10,272 bases of DNA. It comes from Bacteroidales bacterium (GTDB lineage: Bacteria; Bacteroidota; Bacteroidia; Bacteroidales; P3). The notes under the pieces were generated by a model. The model had not been told where the DNA came from. It was given only the letters and a program-made list of their open reading frames with translations, and did no database searches. Of this stretch, positions 1 to 7,104 are shown in pieces; the stretch's first letter is position 1; every line of letters starts with the position of its first letter. A program made the position numbers and the translations under genes. The DNA lies in the NCBI GenBank assembly GCA_012837565.1, contig DUQY01000167.1:1-10272 (forward strand), written 5' to 3'.

Positions 1-822
1 AATACCTGCTGCTCCCATATCTTGCATCCCTATTATTGCACCACTCTTGCCTAATTCTAAGCTAGCCTCTAATAATAGTTTTTCTTGGAATGGGTCTCCT
101 ACCTGAATTGAAGGAATATCATCAGCAGAGTTTTCTGTAATGCCAGCTGAAGCAAAACTTGTTCCGTGAATTCCATCCTTGCCAGTAGCAGAACCTACTA
201 TATAAATAGGGTTTCCTTTACCGGTAGCAATTGCAGAAATTAAATCGTCCTTTGACATAATCCCAACACTCATAGCATTTACCAGAGGATTATTTTCATA
301 GCATGGATCAAAAAATACTTCTCCTGCTACAACTGGAACCCCAAAAGCATTGCCATAATCACCAATACCTTTTGTAACTCCTTTTAGTAGCCATTGGGTA
401 TGAGAATTATCTATATCTCCAAAACGAAGTGAGTTAAGTTGAGCAATAGGACGAGCTCCCATTGTGAAAATATCTCTATTTATTCCACCAACTCCTGTTG
501 CAGCACCTTGATAAGGCTCAACCGCAGATGGGTGGTTATGTGACTCTATCTTAAAAACGCAAGCTATTCCATTTCCAATATAAACCATACCTGCATTCTC
601 TTCTCCAGCCTTAACCATTAACTGGTCTCCCTCTCGAGGTAGTGTTTTTATTTGTTTAATCGAATTTTTATATGAAGCGTGTTCGCTCCACATTACTGAA
701 TAAATACTTAACTCAGTAAAATTTGGGGTGCGTCCAAGGATGCTACAAATTTGTTCAAACTCTTCTGGCAATAACCCTAATTCTTTAGCAGTTGCAACGT
801 TAACGGATTGATTCTTTATCAT
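1..822 (-). CDS. purL: Phosphoribosylformylglycinamidine synthase, PurL subunit (partial, 5' part)
   Basis: PurL makes FGAM from FGAR, ATP and glutamine-derived ammonia, the fourth step of purine synthesis, in the cytoplasm. Reading leftwards from ATG at 822-820, 274 sense codons run in frame to the window edge, so the 3' part is missing. Visible signatures are WSEHASYK at residues 45-52, the ESHNHPSAVEPYQGAATG block at 93-110 (FGAM synthase nucleotide and metal site), INRDIFTMGARP at about 114-125, GNAFGVPVVAGEVFFDP, and a GMQDMGAAGI stretch at the cut end. The short N-terminus before WSEHASYK matches the small PurL type (about 740 residues, working with separate PurS and PurQ), not the large fused enzyme of about 1,300 residues. 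That subtype is inferred because the C-terminus is outside the window. The ATG lies 23 bases from a good promoter, and no upstream in-frame start is needed. Confidence 0.95.
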   Translation of the reverse strand, partial: MIKNQSVNVATAKELGLLPEEFEQICSILGRTPNFTELSIYSVMWSEHASYKNSIKQIKTLPREGDQLMVKAGEENAGMVYIGNGIACVFKIESHNHPSAVEPYQGAATGVGGINRDIFTMGARPIAQLNSLRFGDIDNSHTQWLLKGVTKGIGDYGNAFGVPVVAGEVFFDPCYENNPLVNAMSVGIMSKDDLISAIATGKGNPIYIVGSATGKDGIHGTSFASAGITENSADDIPSIQVGDPFQEKLLLEASLELGKSGAIIGMQDMGAAGI

Positions 823-845
823 AGAAACTTAATATTTTTAAAGTG

Positions 846-875
846 CAAAGTTAGTAAATTCATCTCAAAAGCCAA
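846..875 (-). promoter_or_regulatory. Bacteroidota-type promoter of purL
   Basis: On the minus strand, TTG (875-873) is followed after 19 bases by TAACTTTG (853-846). This matches the TTG-N19-TAnnTTTG pattern of the Bacteroidota primary sigma factor. Transcription would begin roughly at 838-841, leaving a leader of about 20 bases, too short for a purine riboswitch. Confidence 0.75.
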
Positions 876-915
876 CATAAAATCTCCTATTTTACATTAA
901 TTAGAAAAACAATGA

Positions 916-923
916 TAATTTTG
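916..923 (+). promoter_or_regulatory. Probable -7 element for the GSCFA-cutC unit
   Basis: TAATTTTG at 916-923 matches the TAnnTTTG -7 consensus. No clear TTG lies at the -33 position (there is only a TTTA-like stretch near 890-893), so the call is weaker than the divergent purL promoter. The predicted leader to the ATG at 992 is about 60 bases. Confidence 0.5.
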
Positions 924-991
924 CACCGATTATAAGGCTATTTTAATTGGTGAAAATTCTTTGGTTAAAACGATATAAATAATATAAGGTT

Positions 992-1936
992 ATGATTTTT
1001 AGAACAGAGATAAACCCTAAAAAAACTCTGGAGCCCATTCAACACTCAGATTCTATCAGTTTGATTGGCTCTTGTTTCACTCAATCGATTGGAAATAAAT
1101 TAAGAGAAAATGGATTCACAACCGATATTAATCCTTTTGGCATAATTTATAATCCAATTACCATTTCAGAATGCATTGACAGCATTTCCACTAATACATT
1201 TCTAAAAAATGAAGATTTGGTTTTTGGAGGAGATTTTTTTAAAGCCTATTCTCATCATGGGGATTTTAAATCTCAGACAAAGGAAGGGCTATTGGAGATA
1301 ATTAATACTAGGATTGAAGAAAGCAATAAGTTTATCAAGGACTCGAAATATCTAATTCTAACTCTTGGCACTGCTTGGGTTTATGTGCATAATGATACAA
1401 ATAGAGTGATGGGCAATTGCCATAAAATGAATGCTAATTTATTTACCAAAAAGCTGCTATCAATTTCTGAAATTGTTGAAAGCATGACAAATAGTATCAA
1501 TTTATTTTTCTCTAATAATAAGAATGCAAACTCCAAGATCATAATAACCATTTCTCCAATCAGGCATTGGAAAGATGGTTATAGGGAAAATCAAATTAGT
1601 AAGTCTATTCTGCATTTGGCAACAGAGGAGATATGCAATAAAAATCCAAGAGTTGAATACTTCCCCTGCTACGAAATTCTTATGGACGACCTAAGAGATT
1701 ATCGGTTTTACGCAGACGATATGCTACATCCAAACAATTTAGCAGTAGAATATATTTGGGAGAAATTCCAAGAAGCATATTTCAATCCAAAAACAATAGA
1801 ACTTGCCAAACGTTTTGAAAACCTGCAAAGGATGAAAGACCACAGAGTTTTTAATCCAGATACTGATTCCCATAAAGCATTTCTTAGGAAGATAGACACT
1901 TTGGAAGAAGAACTTAGAATTGAGAAAAATAAATAA
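992..1936 (+). CDS. GSCFA-domain protein (SGNH-hydrolase-like)
   Basis: A 314-residue soluble protein of the GSCFA family (PF08885), common in Bacteroidota. The family is related to SGNH/GDSL esterases, but substrates are not established. The family's name motif appears as IGSCFTQ at residues 25-31, with Thr in place of the usual Ala. Further conserved blocks are LTLGTAWVY, the NCHK motif, TISPIRHWKDG, and YADDMLHPN at 240-248, where H246 is the likely catalytic histidine and D243 its partner. Ser27 would be the nucleophile by analogy with SGNH enzymes. There is no signal peptide, so the protein is probably cytoplasmic. The tail from about residue 285 is charged and helical. The stop lies 12 bases before the CutC start, so the two are probably co-transcribed. 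The ATG follows an A/T-rich leader with no strong ribosome-binding site, as is usual here. Confidence 0.9.
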   Translation: MIFRTEINPKKTLEPIQHSDSISLIGSCFTQSIGNKLRENGFTTDINPFGIIYNPITISECIDSISTNTFLKNEDLVFGGDFFKAYSHHGDFKSQTKEGLLEIINTRIEESNKFIKDSKYLILTLGTAWVYVHNDTNRVMGNCHKMNANLFTKKLLSISEIVESMTNSINLFFSNNKNANSKIIITISPIRHWKDGYRENQISKSILHLATEEICNKNPRVEYFPCYEILMDDLRDYRFYADDMLHPNNLAVEYIWEKFQEAYFNPKTIELAKRFENLQRMKDHRVFNPDTDSHKAFLRKIDTLEEELRIEKNK

Positions 1937-1948
1937 AATATAAAGATA

Positions 1949-2701
1949 ATGAATAAAGGATTTGAAATAGAGGCCTGTGTTAGCTCCATTGAAATGGCAA
2001 TTGAGGCTGAAAAAGGAGGTGCAGATAGGATTGAACTTTGCTCTGCCCTAAGTGAAGGAGGATTAACCCCTTTCCCGTCTTTAATTACAATGGTTAAAGA
2101 CTACCTCAACATTAAAACCATGGTTATGATTCGCCCAAGAGGTGGAGATTTCTGCTATTCTGATATAGAATTCGAAACAATGAAAAGAGATATCTTGTTT
2201 TGCAAATCGCAGAATGTTGAAGGCGTAGTTTTTGGAATACTTAACCCTGATGGTACAATTGACAAACACAGAACAAAAGAACTTGTTGAACTTTCAAGAC
2301 CACTAAAAATATGTTTTCATAGGGCAATTGATATGAGTAATGATTATATTAAAGCCTTTAATGATATTGTGGAATGTGGTTGTGATAGGATTCTTTCCTC
2401 AGGAAAAGAAAATAGAGCATTAGATGGATTAGATTTAATTTCAGAAATACAAAAACTATCTCAGGGTAGAATAGAAATTATGGTAGGATCTGGAGTAGGG
2501 GCTGAGAATGCAAAAGAAATATACGATAAAACAAGAGTTAACCACTTCCATCTAAGTGCAAAAACCACTATTCAAAGCAATATGATTTACCGTAATCCTA
2601 AAATCTCAATGGGCAAGTCAGGCGATGTGGAAGAATATGATATATTATTTACAGATGCAAGTAAAATAAAGGCATTACGAAGAGTCCTAAACTCCTTATA
2701 A
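1949..2701 (+). CDS. cutC: CutC family protein (copper homeostasis annotation)
   Basis: A 250-residue protein of the CutC family (PF03932), a TIM-barrel fold of normal length. Diagnostic stretches are EACVSSIEMAIEAEKGGADR near the N-terminus, LCSALSEGGLTPFPSLI, the MIRPRGGDFCYS block at about residue 60-71, CFHRAID at about 126, a CDRILSSG segment and a VGSGVG loop, with NHFHLSAK near the C-terminal side of the barrel. CutC is traditionally tied to copper tolerance, but the bacterial evidence for that is contested and the true reaction is not settled. The barrel phosphate-loop look (VGSGVG, HLSA) suggests a small-molecule enzyme, which is inference. It follows the GSCFA gene by 12 bases without its own promoter and is probably the last gene of that unit. 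No hairpin terminator is seen directly after it. Confidence 0.92.
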   Translation: MNKGFEIEACVSSIEMAIEAEKGGADRIELCSALSEGGLTPFPSLITMVKDYLNIKTMVMIRPRGGDFCYSDIEFETMKRDILFCKSQNVEGVVFGILNPDGTIDKHRTKELVELSRPLKICFHRAIDMSNDYIKAFNDIVECGCDRILSSGKENRALDGLDLISEIQKLSQGRIEIMVGSGVGAENAKEIYDKTRVNHFHLSAKTTIQSNMIYRNPKISMGKSGDVEEYDILFTDASKIKALRRVLNSL

Positions 2702-2712
2702 GCAACCGAAAT

Positions 2713-2751
2713 TTTATTGGTAAAAGTTTTAGAAAATAAAGATTTCTTCCT
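2713..2751 (+). repeat. Direct repeat A, copy 1 (39 bp)
   Basis: This 39-bp stretch, which begins TTTATTGGTAAAAGTTTT and ends ATAAAGATTTCTTCCT, recurs at 3302-3340 with 37 of 39 bases identical. It starts 12 bases after the cutC stop and is followed one base later by repeat B copy 1. I do not recognise the family. Confidence 0.85.
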
Positions 2752-2752
2752 C

Positions 2753-2813
2753 CTGACTTTGACTAATCTTTTTACCATATTTTGTATTAATCGCCATATC
2801 AGATTATTATAGC
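2753..2813 (+). repeat. Direct repeat B, copy 1 (61 bp)
   Basis: Aligns without gaps to 3187-3247 with about 49 of 61 bases identical. The shared core includes TCTTTTTAC, TATTAAT, GCCATAT and ATTATTATA. After the aligned block, both copies carry TTTTGGGC, offset by about 11 bases, so the homology probably extends further with an indel. GGTAAAA in repeat A (2719-2725) is complementary to TTTTACC in this copy, so A and B together could form a weak hairpin. Confidence 0.7.
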
Positions 2814-2992
2814 TTTTGGGCACATTTTAGGGTTTTGTAAAATAAAATTACTTATTTTGCTGCATGTATTTACGCAGAGAATCAAATACAAGAAGCTTTT
2901 TCAAGTGAAGAGAGCATTTATTATAATCAAAATTGAAGAGTTAGGACGCAAAATTTCGTTTCCAATCTTCTAATACTATTCGTGAAAACAAG

Positions 2993-3097
2993 CCCAAAAA
3001 AGAGACAAAATTAAAACGCTATAATAATATACTGAAACGCCGTTTTAAAAAAATAAAACGAAGATTCAAGAAATTAAAACGGCGTTTCATAAAGACC
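2993..3097 (+). repeat. 21-bp-period tandem array, locus 1
   Basis: Five degenerate 21-bp units start at 2993, 3014, 3035, 3056 and 3077. Four begin AAACG, and the best-preserved unit ends TTCAAGAAATTA. In the plus frame the units read as a basic heptad, LKRRFKKIKRRFKKLKRRF, without an ATG. The same family lies on the opposite strand at 8204-8308. Read on the minus strand, 3090-3046 matches 8211-8255 at 36 of 45 bases. The two loci share both the repeat period and the sequence, so this is a genuine repeat family and not chance A/T richness. Function unknown. Confidence 0.8.
3033..3089. repeat. 16-bp perfect inverted repeat inside the locus 1 array
   Basis: TGAAACGCCGTTTTAA (3033-3048) is the exact reverse complement of TTAAAACGGCGTTTCA (3074-3089), with a 25-base loop. 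Each arm also contains an 11-bp palindrome, AAACGCCGTTT (3035-3045) and AAACGGCGTTT (3077-3087), spaced 42 bp (two repeat units) centre to centre. The structure could be an RNA hairpin downstream of cutC, or a paired operator-like site. No T-run follows, so a classical terminator is unlikely. Confidence 0.75.
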
Positions 3098-3108
3098 TCA
3101 TCTTTTCA

Positions 3109-3171
3109 AATTTATATCCCGTCTTTTTTAATTTATATCCCACCTTTTTTAATTTATGTCCCACCTTTTTT
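3109..3171 (+). repeat. Three tandem copies of a second 21-bp unit
   Basis: Units at 3109-3129, 3130-3150 and 3151-3171 begin AATTTAT, carry CCCACC or CCCGTC in the middle and end in six T residues. Units 2 and 3 differ at one position, unit 1 at two from unit 2. The period equals that of the neighbouring array, but the sequence is unrelated by eye. Read in one frame on the minus strand, it encodes KVGYKLK-like heptads. Confidence 0.85.
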
Positions 3172-3186
3172 CACAAAGATAAACTC

Positions 3187-3247
3187 CTAATTTTGACAAG
3201 TCTTTTTACTGTGTTTTCTATTAATAGCCATATAAAATTATTATAAC
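3187..3247 (+). repeat. Direct repeat B, copy 2 (61 bp)
   Basis: Second copy of the element at 2753-2813, about 80% identical without gaps. Here B comes before A (3302-3340), whereas in the first pair A precedes B, so this is not a simple tandem duplication of one A-B block. Confidence 0.7.
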
Positions 3248-3301
3248 ATATGACATAGATTTTTGGGCCTTGCATAATCAAAGTCAGAAAATAATAGTTC
3301 A

Positions 3302-3340
3302 TTTATTGGTAAAAGTTTTGGCAAATAAAGATTTCTTCCT
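3302..3340 (+). repeat. Direct repeat A, copy 2 (39 bp)
   Basis: Identical to 2713-2751 at 37 of 39 bases. It ends 12 bases before the -33 region of the nifJ promoter, a position where a regulatory role is possible but not shown. Confidence 0.85.
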
Positions 3341-3352
3341 TTTATTAGTTTT

Positions 3353-3379
3353 TTGTTCAATATAATTGTTGTATTTTTG
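3353..3379 (+). promoter_or_regulatory. Probable nifJ promoter
   Basis: TTG at 3353-3355 and TATTTTTG at 3372-3379 fit the Bacteroidota -33 and -7 elements, although the 16-base spacing is shorter than the usual 19 or so. Transcription would start near 3385, giving a leader of about 60 bases. The promoter overlaps the apparent N-terminal extension of the nifJ frame, which argues for the ATG at 3446. Confidence 0.6.
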
Positions 3380-3445
3380 CAACCTGAAATAGTGAACGGT
3401 TTCACGTTAAAAGAATTTTATTCAAACACTTATAAAATCAAAAAA

Positions 3446-6400
3446 ATGGCAAAAGAAAAGAAATTTTTGACTTGCGATGGTAACCAAGCTGCTGCACATG
3501 TTGCATACATGTTCAGTGAAGTATCGGCTATTTATCCAATCACTCCTTCTTCACCTATGGCTGAATATGTTGACGAATGGGCAGCAAACGGCAGAAAAAA
3601 CATATTTGGAGAACAAGTAAAATTAGTAGAAATGCAATCTGAAGCAGGAGCTGCAGGAGCATTACACGGATCTCTTCAAGCAGGAGCTCTTACAACTACT
3701 TATACAGCTTCTCAGGGATTATTATTAATGATTCCTAATATGTATAAACTTGCTGGACAACTTCTTCCTGCAGTTTTCCACGTTACAGCTCGTACGCTTG
3801 CTTCTCAAGCTCTTTCTATTTTTGGAGATCACTCTGACATTTACGCTTGTCGTCAAACAGGCTTCGCAATGCTTGCTTCAAATTCTGTTCAAGAGGCAAT
3901 GGATTTGGCTGGAGTTGCTCACCTTAGTGCAATTAGAGGAAGAGTTCCTTTTATGCACTTCTTCGACGGCTTTAGAACATCTCACGAAATACAAAAAATT
4001 GAGACTATTTCTACAGAAGAAATGTCAGGTCTTCTTGACCAAGACGCTTTAAGAAAATATAGAGAAAACGCTCTAAATCCTGAAAGCCCATTTATTCGTG
4101 GTACAGCTCAAAACCCTGACGTTTACTTCCAAGCAAGAGAGGCTTCAAATCCTTTCTATGATGCAATTCCTGACATTGTTAATGGATATATGCAAGAAGT
4201 TGGTAAAATTACTGGCCGTGAGCATAAACCATTTGAATATTATGGACCAGAGGATGCAGAAAACATTATTGTTGCAATGGGTTCAGTTTGCGACACTATT
4301 AAAGAAACAATAGATTACTTAGGTAAAAAAGGCGAAAAAGTAGGTTTGATTTCTGTTCACCTATACCGTCCTTTCTCTTCTAAGTATTTCTTCAATATAT
4401 TCCCAAAATCAGTAAAGAACATTTGTGTTTTAGACCGCACAAAAGAACCTGGTGCTAATGGAGATCCATTATACCTTGACGTAGTTGAACTATTCAACAA
4501 CAAAGAAGTTCGTCCAATGATTATTGGTGGAAGATATGGTTTATCTTCAAAAGATACTACTCCAGCACAAGTTATTTCAATAATTGAAAACTTAAAATCT
4601 AAAACTCCAAAGAACCAATTTACTGTTGGTATTGTTGATGATGTTACTTTCCATTCACTTCCTGTTCTTCCAGAAATATCAATGGAAGCAGAAGGAACAT
4701 TTGAAGCTAAATTCTATGGCTTAGGTGCTGACGGTACTGTTGGAGCTAACAAAAACTCAATTAAGATTATTGGAGATAACACTGATAAGTATTGTCAAGC
4801 ATACTTTGCATACGATAGTAAGAAATCAGGTGGTTTCACTTGTTCTCACCTTCGTTTTGGTGACACTCCAATCCGTTCTCCATATTTGGTAACAACTCCT
4901 GACTTTGTTGCTTGCCACGTATTCCCTTACCTAAGCATGTATGAAATATTAAAAGGAATTAAGCCTAATGGCACCTTCCTTTTAAACTCTATATATGATG
5001 CTGATGAGACTGTTAAGAATCTTCCTTCTAAAATTAGAAAGATACTTGCACAAAAGAATATTAACTTCTACATCATTGACGCAACTAAGATTGCAGAAGA
5101 AATTGGTTTAGGAAATAGAACAAACACTATCCTTCAATCAGCGTTCTTCAAAATTGCTAACGTAATTCCTTACAAATTAGCAGTAAGTCAAATGAAGAAA
5201 GCAATTGATAAATCTTACGGTAATAAGGGAGAAAACATAGTTAATATGAACTATGCTGCTGTTGACCGTGGATCGGACATTATTAAGGTTGAGGTTAAGA
5301 AAGAATGGGCTAATGAAAAAGATGCTTCTGCACATGAAGCAGATATGAGCCGTCCAGAATTTATCAGAAATGTTGTTGATGTAATCAATGCACAAGAAGG
5401 AGATATTCTTCCTGTATCTGCATTTACTGGTATAGAAAATGGAACATTCCCTTCAGGAACTTCACAATATGAAAAAAGAGGTATAGCTTCTCATATTCCA
5501 GAATGGTTATCTGAAAACTGTATTCAATGCAACCAATGTTCTTATGTTTGTCCTCACGCTGCAATTCGTCCTTTCCTTATCGATAAAGATGAATTAGCAA
5601 AACTACCACAAGATACTAAAACGTTAAAAGCAACTGGTAAAGAATTTGAAGGTCTTCAATTCCGTATACAAGTAAGTGCTCTTGACTGTACTGGTTGTGG
5701 TAACTGCGTTGATGTATGTCCTGCTAAAACAAAAGCATTAGTCCTTCAACCACTTGCTTCTCAAATTGGTGAAGCTAAACGTTGGGATACAATTAGAAAA
5801 GACGTTTCTAATAAAGCTCACTTAGTTGATATAGCTAAAAACGTTAAGAATTCTCAATTTGCACAACCATTATTTGAGTTCTCAGGAGCTTGTGCTGGTT
5901 GTGGAGAAACTCCATATATTAAGTTAATAACTCAATTATTTGGAGATAGAATGATGGTTGCAAATGCAACAGGATGTTCTTCTATCTACGGTGGTTCATG
6001 CCCATCAATGCCTTATACTAAAAATGAAGACGGTAGAGGTCCAGCTTGGGCTAACTCTTTATTTGAAGATAATGCTGAGTTTGGTTTAGGTATGTACACT
6101 GCAACTCAAAAAATGAGAGACAGAGTTGAAAACCTAATGATAGAGGGATTGACTTGCGAAACTTGCACTGCTGATCAAAAACTATTATTCCAATTATGGC
6201 TAGATAACCGTGAAAATGCTGAAATTACACAACAAGTTTACGATAAATTAGTACCTACATTAGAAGCTTGCGGATGTGATGTTTGCAAAGGACTTTACGC
6301 AAACCGTAAATTTATCGGTCAAAAATCACAATGGATATTTGGTGGAGACGGTTGGGCTTATGATATTGGCTACGGTGGACTTGACCACGTTATTGCCTCT

Positions 6401-6985
6401 GGCGAAAACGTTAATATCTTAGTTATGGATACTGAGGTATATTCAAACACAGGTGGACAAGCATCAAAGGCTACTCCAGTTGGAGCAATTGCAAAATTTG
6501 CTGCAGCAGGAAAACGTATCCGTAAGAAGGACCTTGGAATGATGGCTACAAATTATGGTTATGTTTACGTAGCACAAGTTGCTATTGGATCTAACCAAGC
6601 ACAATTCTTAAAGGTAATAAAAGAAGCTGAGGCTTATAACGGACCTTCTCTAATTATTGCTTACTCACCTTGTATTAACCATGGTTTAAAACGTGGAATG
6701 GGTAAAACTCAAGAAGAAGGAAAACGTGCAGTTGAATGCGGATATTGGCACTTATGGAGATATAATCCAGAATTAGCAGATAAGGGAGAGAATCCTTTCA
6801 TACTTGACTCAAAAGAGCCAGAATGGGATAAATTCCAATCCTTTATTGACGGGGAAGTTCGTTATAGTTCATTAAAGAAAGCGTTCCCAGAGGAAGCAAC
6901 AGAACTATTCCGTTTATCTCAAGAAAATGCTCTATGGCGTTATAATTCTTACAAGAGATTAGCTACACAAGATTGGAGTAAATAA
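3446..6985 (+). CDS. nifJ: Pyruvate:ferredoxin (flavodoxin) oxidoreductase, single-chain
   Basis: PFOR oxidises pyruvate with CoA to acetyl-CoA and CO2, passing electrons to ferredoxin or flavodoxin, a central cytoplasmic step in anaerobes. From ATG 3446 it is 1,179 residues, a full-length single-chain enzyme with all domains in order. The pyruvate-binding N-terminal domain has YPITPSSPM (T33), E66, which should activate thiamine diphosphate, and R116. These sit two residues on from the equivalents I recall for the Desulfovibrio africanus enzyme. A CoA-binding region follows, then the gamma-type domain (GLGADGTVGANKNS), then two 4Fe-4S motifs with cysteines at 692/695/698/702 and 748/751/754/758. 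The C-terminal thiamine domain has C816, C819, C844 and C1076 for the proximal cluster and the GGDG motif at 966-969. All twelve cluster ligands are present. The frame stays open upstream to a TTG at 3353, but that TTG lies in the promoter. The gene is monocistronic, with its own promoter and terminator. Confidence 0.97.
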   Translation: MAKEKKFLTCDGNQAAAHVAYMFSEVSAIYPITPSSPMAEYVDEWAANGRKNIFGEQVKLVEMQSEAGAAGALHGSLQAGALTTTYTASQGLLLMIPNMYKLAGQLLPAVFHVTARTLASQALSIFGDHSDIYACRQTGFAMLASNSVQEAMDLAGVAHLSAIRGRVPFMHFFDGFRTSHEIQKIETISTEEMSGLLDQDALRKYRENALNPESPFIRGTAQNPDVYFQAREASNPFYDAIPDIVNGYMQEVGKITGREHKPFEYYGPEDAENIIVAMGSVCDTIKETIDYLGKKGEKVGLISVHLYRPFSSKYFFNIFPKSVKNICVLDRTKEPGANGDPLYLDVVELFNNKEVRPMIIGGRYGLSSKDTTPAQVISIIENLKSKTPKNQFTVGIVDDVTFHSLPVLPEISMEAEGTFEAKFYGLGADGTVGANKNSIKIIGDNTDKYCQAYFAYDSKKSGGFTCSHLRFGDTPIRSPYLVTTPDFVACHVFPYLSMYEILKGIKPNGTFLLNSIYDADETVKNLPSKIRKILAQKNINFYIIDATKIAEEIGLGNRTNTILQSAFFKIANVIPYKLAVSQMKKAIDKSYGNKGENIVNMNYAAVDRGSDIIKVEVKKEWANEKDASAHEADMSRPEFIRNVVDVINAQEGDILPVSAFTGIENGTFPSGTSQYEKRGIASHIPEWLSENCIQCNQCSYVCPHAAIRPFLIDKDELAKLPQDTKTLKATGKEFEGLQFRIQVSALDCTGCGNCVDVCPAKTKALVLQPLASQIGEAKRWDTIRKDVSNKAHLVDIAKNVKNSQFAQPLFEFSGACAGCGETPYIKLITQLFGDRMMVANATGCSSIYGGSCPSMPYTKNEDGRGPAWANSLFEDNAEFGLGMYTATQKMRDRVENLMIEGLTCETCTADQKLLFQLWLDNRENAEITQQVYDKLVPTLEACGCDVCKGLYANRKFIGQKSQWIFGGDGWAYDIGYGGLDHVIASGENVNILVMDTEVYSNTGGQASKATPVGAIAKFAAAGKRIRKKDLGMMATNYGYVYVAQVAIGSNQAQFLKVIKEAEAYNGPSLIIAYSPCINHGLKRGMGKTQEEGKRAVECGYWHLWRYNPELADKGENPFILDSKEPEWDKFQSFIDGEVRYSSLKKAFPEEATELFRLSQENALWRYNSYKRLATQDWSK

Positions 6986-7007
6986 TCTAATCTATTAAAA
7001 TATTCTT

Positions 7008-7039
7008 AAGCTGCCTCAATAAATGGGGCAGCTTTTTTT
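7008..7039 (+). terminator. Rho-independent terminator of nifJ
   Basis: A 10-bp stem (7008-7017 with 7025-7034, one G-U pair, built on AAGCTGCC/GGCAGCTT) with a 7-base loop runs into seven T residues (7033-7039). It begins 23 bases after the nifJ stop. Confidence 0.93.
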
Positions 7040-7066
7040 GTTGTTAAATAATTATTATTACCTTTG
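7038..7066 (+). promoter_or_regulatory. mscL promoter overlapping the nifJ terminator
   Basis: TTG at 7038-7040, 18 bases, then TACCTTTG at 7059-7066. The -33 element shares its T residues with the T-run of the nifJ terminator. The leader to the ATG at 7105 is about 30 bases. Confidence 0.7.
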
Positions 7067-7104
7067 CTTATTATTTCTACATATAATCACTTAAAACTAA
7101 TATT

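Larger units (their letters stand above)
2702..3445. other. 744-base repeat-rich intergenic region with no credible gene
   Basis: No open frame here has a plausible start, family signature or promoter. In order, the region holds one copy each of a 39-bp and a 61-bp repeat (2713-2813), an A/T-rich unassigned stretch (2814-2992), a 21-bp-period array with an inverted repeat (2993-3097), three tandem 21-bp units (3109-3171), second copies of the 61-bp and 39-bp repeats (3187-3340), and the nifJ promoter and leader. An open frame without a start codon (2945-3190) crosses both arrays, because 21 is divisible by three. Confidence 0.8.

Noticed and set aside
823..845. Purine riboswitch before purL
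   Set aside because: The leader is only about 20 bases, too short for an aptamer.
1708..1989. 93-codon minus-strand frame
   Set aside because: It lies antisense to the GSCFA gene and the start of cutC, both of which have clear family signatures on the plus strand.
2864..2908. 14-codon ATG frame (MYLRRESNTRSFFK)
   Set aside because: Too short, with no convincing promoter (TTATTTTG misses the -7 consensus) and no recognisable similarity.
2993..3171. CRISPR-like array
   Set aside because: The units are contiguous 21-bp tandem repeats without unique spacers, and no cas gene is nearby.
2945..3190. Basic heptad-repeat protein on the plus strand across both arrays
   Set aside because: The open frame lacks an ATG and any promoter. 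It is open because 21-bp units preserve the frame.
3353..3445. N-terminal extension of nifJ by 31 codons from a TTG
   Set aside because: The TTG forms the -33 promoter element and the -7 element lies within the extension. The family normally starts close to the MAKEKKFLTCDGN sequence at 3446.
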